Origin: Peribacter sp964404805
Lineage (GTDB): Bacteria > Patescibacteriota > Gracilibacteria > Peribacterales > Peribacteraceae
Length of the DNA stretch: 7,767 nt
Direction of reading: 5' to 3'
Assembly (NCBI GenBank): GCA_964404805.1
Contig: CAYOLJ010000055.1
Coordinates: 1 to 7,767 of the forward strand
Shown: piece after piece, positions 1 through 6,110 of the stretch
Numbering within the stretch: position 1 is the stretch's first letter
Layout of the letters: every line of letters starts with the position of its first letter
Notes under the pieces: generated by a model
What the model saw: the letters and a program-made list of their open reading frames with translations, nothing else
Databases searched by the model: none
Told to the model about the DNA's origin: nothing
Made by a program: the position numbers and the translations under genes

Positions 1-663
1 GGAACAATGCCGAGATAGGTAGCGTCTTGCAGGAAAATCGTATCAGTGATGACGTCAGTGAGTGATGTCGATGCAGGAAGCAGAGAGTGATGCACAAAAA
101 TCCATGGCTCCTGTTCCGTCATTCCTCGTGAGAGAAGAGAGAAGGCCTGAGAGGACGCTACGGAATTTGTCACTTCTGTGAAGTGCGAGAAAATTTCTGT
201 AGATGAGGCTGCGACGAGCAGTGGGCCGATCTCGCGCTGGGTCCAGTACGTGCCGGATGGGAGTGTGTCTGCGATGACGGGACGCCTGGCAAATACGACG
301 AGAGTTTTTCCTGCCTGCGGCGTATCGACGACAGCCACAGTGCGTGGAATGTCGGAACGCGGGAGATCCTTAAGAATCGGTAACCACGATTCGTACTGAC
401 GCAGGAGGTCATCGTCTGCAGAAGAGAAGAGTGCGAGCGTTCCCTCGGCCGGAAGCAGATCTGCCGGTGTGAGGGTGTAGGTTTTTAATGAGGTCACCAC
501 CAAGGTTATGACGCTCACGATGAGCACCCCTCCCAGCAGTGCGGGGAGGGTAATGAGCGTGGCTCGGAAGAGGGAATGTGAGCGCAGCAGAGCGTAGCCA
601 TTGTAGAGCCTCTTTTATCGGAGAGGCGATATGCGGTGTTTTGCGAGTAAAAAATGTATTCAT
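1..663 (-). CDS. Membrane-anchored protein of unknown function, C-terminus outside window, frame broken near start
   Basis: An open minus-strand frame runs from a stop at 615-617 to the left edge and continues beyond it. It encodes a hydrophobic segment near the N-terminus (residues like TLITLPALLGGVLIVSVITL) followed by a soluble domain containing LTPADLLPAEGTLALF, VAVVDTPQAGKTLVVFARRP and EPWIFVHHSLLP. This suggests one signal anchor and an extracytoplasmic domain. The frame has no ATG, and its first GTG (525-527) lies inside the membrane segment. The ATG at 661-663, which has a -10-like box upstream, opens another frame whose first 18 codons read MNTFFTRKTPHIASPIKE and would join sensibly to LYNGYALLRSHSL if one base near 609 were skipped. 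I therefore annotate one gene with a +1 frame change, caused by sequencing error, mutation or recoding. The LPA-containing start of the domain faintly recalls DUF3352-type proteins, but I do not claim membership. Confidence 0.6.
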
Positions 664-670
664 AAAACAA

Positions 671-716
671 TCTTAGGTACTGCGCCAGTATAAAACCTTG
701 AAGGCCAGTCTTAGGT
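671..716. repeat. Two direct copies of an 8-base motif around the left-gene promoter
   Basis: TCTTAGGT occurs at 671-678 and again at 709-716 (ACCTAAGA on the minus strand), 38 bases apart. They flank the -10-like box at 687-692, so one copy falls near the -35 position and the other just after the likely transcription start. A 13-base palindrome, TACTG-CGC-CAGTA (678-690), overlaps the box. The layout fits operator sites, but no regulator is in view. Confidence 0.3.
687..692 (-). promoter_or_regulatory. -10-like box upstream of the left-edge gene
   Basis: On the minus strand this reads TATACT, 23 bases upstream of the ATG at 661-663, which would give a short leader of about 15-18 bases. No good -35 is visible. 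The same hexamer precedes the two cysteine-rich genes. It supports the 663 start and so the idea that the frame is broken further down. Confidence 0.4.
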
Positions 717-726
717 GACGTAGGAT
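698..726 (+). promoter_or_regulatory. Possible divergent plus-strand promoter
   Basis: TTGAAG (698-703) and TAGGAT (721-726) are separated by 17 bases, each matching four of six consensus positions. A transcript would start near 733, at the edge of a perfect hairpin, and run toward the terminator at 1197-1229 through DNA with no convincing gene. This is a weak match and could be chance. Confidence 0.2.
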
Positions 727-731
727 GACTA

Positions 732-750
732 GATTTGCAATGAGCAAATC
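732..750. repeat. Perfect inverted repeat (7-base stem, 5-base loop)
   Basis: GATTTGC-AATGA-GCAAATC forms a perfect 7-base-pair stem. It is followed by no T-run, so it is not a terminator. It lies at the expected start of a possible plus-strand transcript. Confidence 0.45.
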
Positions 751-775
751 ATGACTTGGATACAAAAACACACAG

Positions 776-790
776 GCGCCCGCCAGGCGC
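776..790. repeat. Short GC-rich inverted repeat
   Basis: GCGCC-CGCCA-GGCGC forms a five-base-pair GC stem. It is one of several hairpins in this intergenic region and has no assigned role. Confidence 0.3.
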
Positions 791-842
791 AGATACTCCC
801 CGCTCCTTGTCACCACCGGTTCCGTAGAGAGGAGGAACGTCA

Positions 843-862
843 CCCTTCGGCTTCGCTCAGGG
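843..862. repeat. REP-like element
   Basis: The 20-base segment CCCTTCGGCTTCGCTCAGGG (reverse CCCTGAGCGAAGCCGAAGGG) has the form of dispersed extragenic palindromes common in many bacterial genomes, with a CCCT/AGGG outer stem and a GAA-type apical loop on the minus strand. Only one copy is in the window, so the dispersed nature is inferred from the sequence type. Confidence 0.45.
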
Positions 863-879
863 CAAGTCCTCCTTCCGCT

Positions 880-900
880 GATCTTCCTTCTGCGAAGATC
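880..900. repeat. Perfect inverted repeat next to the REP-like element
   Basis: GATCTTC-CTTCTGC-GAAGATC forms a perfect 7-base-pair stem with a 7-base loop. Flanking pyrimidine-rich (CCTCCTTCC) and GGAGGG stretches could extend it with a bulge. There is no T-run on either strand. Confidence 0.4.
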
Positions 901-1021
901 GGAGGGATCATTGAGCCATTTTTCTTATCGCGTGACCTTCCTCCTCTCTGCTCTGCAACGTTGTGTCGCGGAAATCGAGGTGAATTCGCGACATACATTC
1001 CCCCCCTCTCACCAGTGCTCC

Positions 1022-1037
1022 CCCCGCGCATGCGGGG
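1022..1037. repeat. GC-rich hairpin
   Basis: CCCCGC-GCAT-GCGGGG forms a six-base-pair GC stem with a four-base loop. An alternative stem, GGCTC-TAAGT-GAGCC (1036-1050), competes for its 3' end, an arrangement in which only one of the two hairpins can form fully. Confidence 0.35.
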
Positions 1038-1196
1038 CTCTAAGTGAGCCGGTACGGTGAACTCGTCCGGTTGCGAGGATAAACAAGACACCAGAGCAAG
1101 GCAGAGAACCGCGAGCGCCTCATCGCATCGCCTTCCCATGTCATTCGGCTCAGTCACCATAGTCGTGACCGATAGCCCGGGAAGCGAAACAAACAC

Positions 1197-1229
1197 AAAA
1201 AAGGCCAGAGGTTACTTCTGGTCTTTTTT
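1197..1229. terminator. Bidirectional intrinsic terminator
   Basis: Six A residues (1197-1202), a nine-base arm GGCCAGAGG (1203-1211), loop TTA (1212-1214), arm CTTCTGGTC (1215-1223) and six T residues (1224-1229) form a stem with two G-T pairs. The U-run is present in both directions. For minus-strand transcription it lies about 125 bases after the stop of the last cysteine-rich gene and probably ends that transcript. In the plus direction it could end a transcript from the hairpin-rich region, if one exists. Confidence 0.85.
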
Positions 1230-1299
1230 GCAAGGCATGGGATGGCCACCTACGGTGTCCCTCTCATGAGCCCACCCTTCCCTCCGGGGACCTTCGGCC

Positions 1300-1318
1300 A
1301 GTCGGGCAAAGCCCGACT
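1300..1318. repeat. Perfect hairpin just downstream of the 562-residue cysteine-rich gene
   Basis: AGTCGGGC-AAA-GCCCGACT is a perfect 8-base-pair stem with a 3-base loop, 36 bases after the stop codon of the minus-strand gene. No T-run follows in either direction, so it is better read as an extragenic palindrome or an mRNA 3'-end stabiliser than as a terminator. Flanking TTCGGCC and TTCGCC resemble parts of the REP-like element at 843-862. Confidence 0.5.
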
Positions 1319-1354
1319 TCGCCACGGATTATTCGTGTCGCTGCGCGATAGGAT

Positions 1355-3043
1355 CTAGTAGACCTCCTTCAGATAACATTTCTCACAGTAGACGATTACC
1401 GCTCTCTCCGTGCTGTACGTCGTCTCCATTTCCTTTCCGCACTTCATGCAGGGACGTTTCCAAAGCTTGCGGGGGTTTCTCAGTGCCATGCGCCTGCGGT
1501 GTCGTTCATCCGGGTGAAAGTGGGGGATGGGGAGCTTCATTTGGCGATAGAAGTCGAGTTCCCGCTTCACGATCTTAAACGGCCGTTTGGTCGTTTCACA
1601 CTCGATGGCCCAGTTCAGGACGTCATCGGGAATGTCTTCGATGGAATTGGGCAACTTTTCGGCGGGGATGACCCTGTTCACTTTAGGCATCTCGTCGGTC
1701 GGGTCCCCCCACTGCCATCCGCGTTTCAGTACTTCTTTCTTCGTGAGCGGAAAGTACTCCTGCGCGACCGTTTCGTTGTACGCGAACGGGCTCATCGCCA
1801 CCGGGAAGTACTCGCCCCACTCTCCAGTTTTTCTCATGTGCTCGACGATCTTCGGAACCAGACGTTCGTACTCTTCCTTTGTGTATTCTTTATTGAGGAT
1901 GCAGTACTCGCCGCTGCGAAATCCTACGCAACCGAAGGAATTCTTGGTCTGGTGACACTGCAGGCAGTAGAGGAGGTTGTGGCAATTCGTCACGCAGTCG
2001 TAGCAGAAGTGGATCCCGAAGCCGCCATGCCCGATTGTCCCGCTGTTGCTTACTTGCTCAATGCCCTCGCCGAACGAGGAAACGTCCGCACAGTCCTTCG
2101 CGCGGTAGACTGAATCACAGTACGCGAGATCCTGGGCCTCGCCCACGTTGAAGCAGACGGCGCATCGCTGCGCATTGGAAATATAGTCGCCGCTGCATTC
2201 CTCTGAATGCAGGATGGAGCAGTACTTTCGCGGGAATCGGAGCGTGAATTGGTGGAACCGTTCGGCCAACGTGTTCCGCGTCTCCGAGCGCAGGAGCTCG
2301 TCGAGGCGTCGCCTGTACTCATCGGGAGCGAGCTGCTCATTCCACAGGCAGTGCCGTTTACTCACGAGGTTGCAACAGAATGCACAATCGCTGCATCCGG
2401 AGCAATTGAAGAGGAAGGCGCTTGAATTGCAGTTACTGCACCGTTGACACATTTCGAGGCCGTAGCACTTGTTGCAGTCCACGCATTCGCAACACAGTTG
2501 CGAATGGGAAACATATGAGCAGTCAGAACATGTTTTAGAATGTTTGATGACGTTTGCGTAGCAGCAATCCTCGTTGTAGTCCGAGTCAAAGATGAGGTAG
2601 CAATTCTTGTTCCATCCGGCGTAATTCACGTATTCGCTGTTCATCGCCTTCATGTCGGATGACCCGACATTCTGCAGTCGCGGCACCGCGAGGTATAGCT
2701 CCTGGAGTTGCGACATGAATGAACGAGAGAGATCAATGTCTCTCCCGTAGCTCTTGGCATCCCACCGGTCTGACCACCAGCAACCAGTGGAGTACACAGG
2801 GAACGATGTTTCTGCGGGGTACATGGAGATGATGTTCTCCCGGCAGAGGTCGCACATGCGGCGGAAGAGATGCCGCTCGTTGCGGAAGGAGAGCCGTTGC
2901 TGCTGCCTGCAGTCAGGACAGAGAGTTGGAGCAGGGATCAGTTCCTTCTTTCCCTTGAATGCTGGCGAGACGTTTTCATAGAACGCGAGATCTTCCTGCG
3001 TGATCTCGAAGGAAGTGCCACACTGTTTGCAGGCTTGCTGCAT
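1355..3043 (-). CDS. Cysteine-rich zinc-ribbon protein, downstream paralogue
   Basis: This 562-residue protein has 44 cysteines (about 8%), mostly as C-x2-C pairs, and no signal peptide or membrane segment. It opens with a treble-clef-like zinc-ribbon region (C5-x2-C8, CPDCR at 42-46, RNER at 54-57, C64-x2-C67), resembling the probable zinc-ribbon family zf-trcl. Residues 140-400 carry dense cysteines in two similar halves, each ending near an N-x6-E-Y motif (N235 to Y243, N384 to Y392). The tail has the well-conserved segment IPDDVLNWAI (471-480) and ends in C532-x2-C535-x17-C553-x2-C556. The last 75-residue module is identical at 45/75 positions to that of the neighbouring paralogue. Odd points: S85 replaces the first cysteine of the fourth pair, and S369 replaces a cysteine of a middle unit. 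The start has no Shine-Dalgarno. As I recall, similar CPR proteins are often labelled CaiB/BaiF family, which the sequence does not support. Function unknown; zinc binding inferred. Confidence 0.9.
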   Translation of the reverse strand: MQQACKQCGTSFEITQEDLAFYENVSPAFKGKKELIPAPTLCPDCRQQQRLSFRNERHLFRRMCDLCRENIISMYPAETSFPVYSTGCWWSDRWDAKSYGRDIDLSRSFMSQLQELYLAVPRLQNVGSSDMKAMNSEYVNYAGWNKNCYLIFDSDYNEDCCYANVIKHSKTCSDCSYVSHSQLCCECVDCNKCYGLEMCQRCSNCNSSAFLFNCSGCSDCAFCCNLVSKRHCLWNEQLAPDEYRRRLDELLRSETRNTLAERFHQFTLRFPRKYCSILHSEECSGDYISNAQRCAVCFNVGEAQDLAYCDSVYRAKDCADVSSFGEGIEQVSNSGTIGHGGFGIHFCYDCVTNCHNLLYCLQCHQTKNSFGCVGFRSGEYCILNKEYTKEEYERLVPKIVEHMRKTGEWGEYFPVAMSPFAYNETVAQEYFPLTKKEVLKRGWQWGDPTDEMPKVNRVIPAEKLPNSIEDIPDDVLNWAIECETTKRPFKIVKRELDFYRQMKLPIPHFHPDERHRRRMALRNPRKLWKRPCMKCGKEMETTYSTERAVIVYCEKCYLKEVY

Positions 3044-3049
3044 GGAAGA

Positions 3050-4705
3050 TCAGTATACCTCTTTGAGATAACATTCTTCGCAATACACAGTTTCGGGTCG
3101 CTCAGGCGGGTAGGTCGTCTGCATTTTCTTCGAGCATTTTACGCAGTTTCTCTCCCATAATTTGCGCTGGTGCCGCCGCTCAATACGGAGCAGATGGCGT
3201 TCTTCTGGATGGTTTCGCGGGAGAGGGAGGTGCATGGTGCGGTGGAATTCCAATTCCTTCTTCACAATGCGGTAGGGCCTCTTAGTCGTCTCGCAACGGA
3301 TGGCCCAGTTGAGCACGTCATCGGGAATATCTTCGATCTTCTCGGGGAGGTCTTTTGCATTGATCACCTTTTTGACATCCGGCATCTCATCACCGGTTTT
3401 CCAGCGATACCCACGTTTCTTTGCCTCCTTTTCTGTGAGGGGGAACCAGTCTAAGGCCATCGTTTCGTTGTACGCGAATGGTGTTGAAGAGACAGGGAAG
3501 AAATCGCCCCATGCCCCATCCTTTTGCATGCTCTCTCTCAGTTGTTCTGAGAGGCGAAGATATTCTTCCTTCGAATACTCATGATTAAGAATGCAGTACT
3601 TCTTCTGTTGAAGTGAGATGCAGCCAAAGCAGTCAGAGCAGGAGAAGCAGGATTGGCAGTATTTAAGGCCGCTTCCATGCCAGCAGGCATTGCACGCGAC
3701 GCAGTCGAAGAGCCCCTGACAACCGATGGTCTGGTACACGCGCTCGCTGCGATCGTATCCCATATAATCCATATCCATTCCATGGAATGTATTGTCGGTC
3801 TGTACGGTGCATGCGCAGTCCTCGCTATCGGCGCAGAAGAAACAGTGCCGCATCTCTTTACAGTTCGTCATCGTGCTCCCCTCGCAATCCTCGCACTGCG
3901 TCTGCATGATGGCACGGACGGGGAAGCGTTTGGGCAGGTCTTTCAGATAGACTCTCTTGGCTTCTTTAAGCCCGCTCCACGTATCGAGCTCGAAGGCTTG
4001 TACTTTCTTGCGGTATTCGTCTTCCGTGTGAGGCCGGTTGAAGATATGGAATTGCTTCTGGCGCAAATTTGCACAAAAGAGACAATCTCTGCAGCCTTTC
4101 ATGTCCCGCGAAAAGGCGCAGTCGGAGCACTCCTCGCAGCGGTCGAGGAAGAGAGAGTGATGGCAGTTTTTTGAGAAGAGACACTCGTAGAGAAGTTCGC
4201 TTCCGTAGAGCCACAGACAGTCGAGACAGTCTTTGTTCTTCGTCGAGTACGCGCCGTACAGGCAATCCTCTTCATAGTGGCTCCCAAACGTGAGGTAGCA
4301 ATTCTTGTTCGCAAAAGAATAGTTACTATATTCGCTGTTCTCGGTTTGCTTGTTGATGATGGAGAGCCGGGGGGCAGTATCGAGGAGTTCCTTGAGCTGC
4401 TCAAAAAATGGGACGCCATCACGATATGGTTGCCCGAACTCAAGAGGATCCCACTGGTCAGAGAAAAAACAATCGTGACAATAGACAGGAAAAGGGCTCG
4501 AGGTCGCGTACATGGAAACGATATCCCGTTTACACAAACTGCAGGCACGCCTTGTGAGACTGCGCTCGTTTCGATGTGAGCAACGCAGGAGCGAGCGACA
4601 ATCGGGACAACTCTTCGGAGGCAGGAGCTTAAGCTCCTTCAAAAATGCATCGTCTTGCGGAGTAATCTCAAAGGGTTGGCCACAATCTTTGCAGGTGCTT
4701 TGCAT
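3050..4705 (-). CDS. Cysteine-rich zinc-ribbon protein, upstream paralogue
   Basis: This 551-residue protein has 43 cysteines and the same layout as its downstream neighbour, from which it is separated by 6 bases; the pair arose by tandem duplication. The N-terminal module (C5-C79) holds C5-x2-C8, CPDCR (33-37), RNER (45-48) and C55-x2-C58-x17-C76-x2-C79. The C-terminal module (C471-C545) aligns to it without gaps over 75 residues with 23 identities and keeps C521-x2-C524-x17-C542-x2-C545. Its first knuckle is degenerate: CETT replaces C-x2-C, and HPEERH replaces CPDCR. The middle contains two copies of a unit, C208-x2-C211 to Y231 and C359-x2-C362 to Y382, again gapless (offset 151), both with QK, an aromatic residue, I-x-N and E-Y. 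There is no signal peptide or transmembrane helix, so it is probably cytoplasmic. Likely a multi-zinc protein; nucleic-acid or protein binding are both possible and neither is shown. Confidence 0.9.
   Translation of the reverse strand: MQSTCKDCGQPFEITPQDDAFLKELKLLPPKSCPDCRSLLRCSHRNERSLTRRACSLCKRDIVSMYATSSPFPVYCHDCFFSDQWDPLEFGQPYRDGVPFFEQLKELLDTAPRLSIINKQTENSEYSNYSFANKNCYLTFGSHYEEDCLYGAYSTKNKDCLDCLWLYGSELLYECLFSKNCHHSLFLDRCEECSDCAFSRDMKGCRDCLFCANLRQKQFHIFNRPHTEDEYRKKVQAFELDTWSGLKEAKRVYLKDLPKRFPVRAIMQTQCEDCEGSTMTNCKEMRHCFFCADSEDCACTVQTDNTFHGMDMDYMGYDRSERVYQTIGCQGLFDCVACNACWHGSGLKYCQSCFSCSDCFGCISLQQKKYCILNHEYSKEEYLRLSEQLRESMQKDGAWGDFFPVSSTPFAYNETMALDWFPLTEKEAKKRGYRWKTGDEMPDVKKVINAKDLPEKIEDIPDDVLNWAIRCETTKRPYRIVKKELEFHRTMHLPLPRNHPEERHLLRIERRHQRKLWERNCVKCSKKMQTTYPPERPETVYCEECYLKEVY
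3052..3057 (-). promoter_or_regulatory. -10-like box overlapping the stop of the upstream paralogue
   Basis: TATACT on the minus strand lies exactly 8 bases before the ATG at 3041-3043 and overlaps the TGA stop (3050-3052) of the upstream gene. The octamer TATACTGA and its spacing match those before the paralogue. The best -35 candidate (TTGCGA, 3078-3083) is 20 bases away and weak. If active, it would give a leaderless or nearly leaderless mRNA. Confidence 0.35.
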
Positions 4706-4713
4706 GTGAACTC

Positions 4714-4741
4714 AGTATAACCCTCACTTCAGCTTCTCCAA
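4714..4741 (-). promoter_or_regulatory. Promoter candidate for the 551-residue cysteine-rich gene
   Basis: TATACT (4714-4719) sits 8 bases before the ATG at 4703-4705, with TTGGAG (4736-4741) 16 bases further upstream, inside the end of the TPR gene. There is no Shine-Dalgarno sequence between box and ATG (GAGTTCAC). A transcript would start at or within a base or two of the ATG. Confidence 0.45.
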
Positions 4742-6040
4742 CCGCTCCTTCGCACTCAATAAGTAGGGGTCGATTTCAAGAGCTTTCGTGATGGCTGCGC
4801 GGGCATCTTCCTTCTTGCCTGCTTCGGCGTAGGCCCACCCGAGCAAATCAAATGAACGGGCGACCTGTGGCAGGCGCTGTGTGGCAAGGGTAGCCAGCGC
4901 AATGGCTTCATCGAAACGCTCAAGGGCAATAGCCGTCGAGACGGCGCCGTCGAAGGCTTCGATTCCTGCATCGGGTTCTTCCACGAGGGCCTTGTACTGG
5001 CCGAGTGCTGCTGCGGCGTCGCCTTTCTTCAACGCCTCAGATGCAATGAGGCGACGGATCTCACTCTTAGGAGTGAAGCCGTTCTGCAGTGCGTACTCGA
5101 GGAAGGTGATGGCGTTGTTGTGCTGATTGAGTGCGGCGTGCGCGCGGGCGAGGAAGTACTGGATCTCTGGCTTCTCGGGATTGAGGTTGTAGGCACGCTC
5201 GAGCGAGGTGAGTGCCTGCTGCGGCCGCTCGGTGGTGAGCTCACAGTAGCCCTGCACGATCCATGCGTCGCGATAATCTTCTTTCTCTTTGGTCACCTGC
5301 GCGAGCAGCGGCAACGCCAGCTCACACTCCTGCACCTGCGCCAGTGCGCGCGAAAGCAGTGTGATGAGGTGCAGGTCGGTGCTTTCAGGAAAGAGTGCAA
5401 ATTCTTCGTAGGCGCCCTGCAGTGTTCGGGCATTGGTGCGGAGCACCGGTTCCCATCCGGTCGTCACGATGTTGAGCTCCTCTTGAGCAACGGTGTGATT
5501 CCCTTCGATGATGTTGAGCAGTGCGAGCGCGTAGTGCTTCTGCGGAGAATCTTCGGCGCTCTCGAGACGCTTGCGCGCCGACGAGAGTTCGCCAGTGCGC
5601 AGGAGCACGATGTTTTCGATGAGGGCTATGTCCTCCGGGCGCGCACCTGCGGCTTTCAACTTACGGATCGTTTCTTGTAGCCCGCCCGTATCACGACGTT
5701 GCAGTTGAGCAAGGGCCAGCTTGCGTAGAGCGGGAAGCCCTCCATCGAAACTGACGGCCTTCTCGTACGACTTTGTCGCTTCGACCCACTCGCCGCGTAC
5801 GGCGTAGAGATCACCTTCGCGCAGGTGTAAGAGTGAAAGATCACGCGAGTCGGATGGCGCGAGTTGTCTATCGGTGTTCTGTAGTTCCATCCGGGAGCCT
5901 GTTTGCGCGAGGGGTTCCTGTGTACGTCGCAGAATGGCATGCGAGGCGACTGTGAGTTGCCACCACAAAAACGTCAGCAGCACAGCGGCGCAGAGGAGTG
6001 CAAAGAGAACGGGGATGAGAATGCGCACGGGGATCTTCAT
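4724..6040 (-). CDS. Membrane-anchored TPR-repeat protein
   Basis: Starting at the ATG 6038-6040 the product is 438 residues. A short basic N-terminus (MKIPVR) and one hydrophobic segment (about 7-28, ILIPVLFALLCAAVLLTFLWW) form a signal anchor, so the rest probably faces the cell exterior. Helical pairs of the tetratricopeptide type follow, clearest at about 70-101, 258-290, 292-322, 328-352, 361-390 and 394-428; the last has the typical A-x2-A-x2-K-A-L-E-I-D-P ending. Such domains are scaffolds for protein-protein contacts; no enzymatic motif is visible. An in-frame ATG at 6095-6097 would add 19 residues (MHPLTLLETECFHRYSDCN) that do not look like a signal sequence, and a promoter-like pair precedes 6040, so I prefer the shorter form. 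The gene ends 18 bases before the 551-residue cysteine-rich gene. Partner unknown. Confidence 0.85.
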   Translation of the reverse strand: MKIPVRILIPVLFALLCAAVLLTFLWWQLTVASHAILRRTQEPLAQTGSRMELQNTDRQLAPSDSRDLSLLHLREGDLYAVRGEWVEATKSYEKAVSFDGGLPALRKLALAQLQRRDTGGLQETIRKLKAAGARPEDIALIENIVLLRTGELSSARKRLESAEDSPQKHYALALLNIIEGNHTVAQEELNIVTTGWEPVLRTNARTLQGAYEEFALFPESTDLHLITLLSRALAQVQECELALPLLAQVTKEKEDYRDAWIVQGYCELTTERPQQALTSLERAYNLNPEKPEIQYFLARAHAALNQHNNAITFLEYALQNGFTPKSEIRRLIASEALKKGDAAAALGQYKALVEEPDAGIEAFDGAVSTAIALERFDEAIALATLATQRLPQVARSFDLLGWAYAEAGKKEDARAAITKALEIDPYLLSAKERLEKLK

Positions 6041-6049
6041 GTTGCAGTC

Positions 6050-6078
6050 AGAGTACCGATGAAAACACTCTGTTTCCA
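6050..6078 (-). promoter_or_regulatory. Promoter candidate for the TPR gene
   Basis: On the minus strand TGGAAA (6073-6078) and TACTCT (6050-6055) are 17 bases apart, and the second box lies 9 bases before the chosen ATG (6038-6040). TACTCTGA matches TATACTGA of the cysteine-rich genes at six of eight positions. The -10 match to the standard consensus is poor (three of six). Confidence 0.3.
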
Positions 6079-6110
6079 GCAGTGTGAGTGGATGCATGTC
6101 TCTCGCGCTA

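Larger units (their letters stand above)
664..1354. other. Long intergenic region with hairpins, no convincing gene
   Basis: About 690 bases separate the cysteine-rich gene cluster from the left-edge gene. Open frames on both strands (751-1047 plus, 840-1196 minus, 1057-1269 plus) encode low-complexity, Ser/Arg/Pro-rich peptides without recognisable domains, and run through hairpins and the terminator zone; I do not call them genes. The region holds inverted repeats at 732-750, 776-790, 880-900, 1022-1037 and 1300-1318, a REP-like element at 843-862 and an intrinsic terminator at 1197-1229. I found no tRNA and no recognisable RNase P, tmRNA or SRP RNA core motifs. Confidence 0.6.

Noticed and set aside
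751..1047. 98-residue plus-strand frame starting right after the 732-750 hairpin
   Set aside because: The peptide is rich in Pro, Ser and Arg, translates a REP-like repeat, has no Shine-Dalgarno and shows no domain.
829..1160. Possible RNase P RNA: a GAGGAACGTCACC stretch and ACGGTGAACTC near 1060 recall parts of class A RNase P
   Set aside because: The near-invariant GAGGAAAGTCC core and the 3' P4 partner are absent or out of order on both strands.
840..1196. 118-residue minus-strand frame containing a lipobox-like stretch (LAVLCLALVSC)
   Set aside because: The hydrophobic stretch is short and preceded by many polar residues, the rest is Gly/Arg/Ser-rich and runs through the GC hairpin and REP-like element, and the frame begins next to the terminator. 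A small lipoprotein cannot be fully excluded.
1499..2113. 204-residue plus-strand open frame
   Set aside because: It lies entirely antisense to the well-supported 562-residue cysteine-rich gene, has no recognisable domain, and long antisense frames are expected from its codon use.
3653..4174. 173-residue plus-strand open frame
   Set aside because: It is antisense to the 551-residue cysteine-rich gene, whose reading is confirmed by its paralogue; no domain is visible.
1355..4705. CaiB/BaiF (CoA-transferase) label for the cysteine-rich proteins
   Set aside because: No CoA-transferase fold features or catalytic motifs are seen; the sequence is dominated by C-x2-C zinc-ribbon patterns.
5120..5680. 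186-residue plus-strand open frame
   Set aside because: It is a shadow of the TPR gene, whose repeats are clear in the minus frame.
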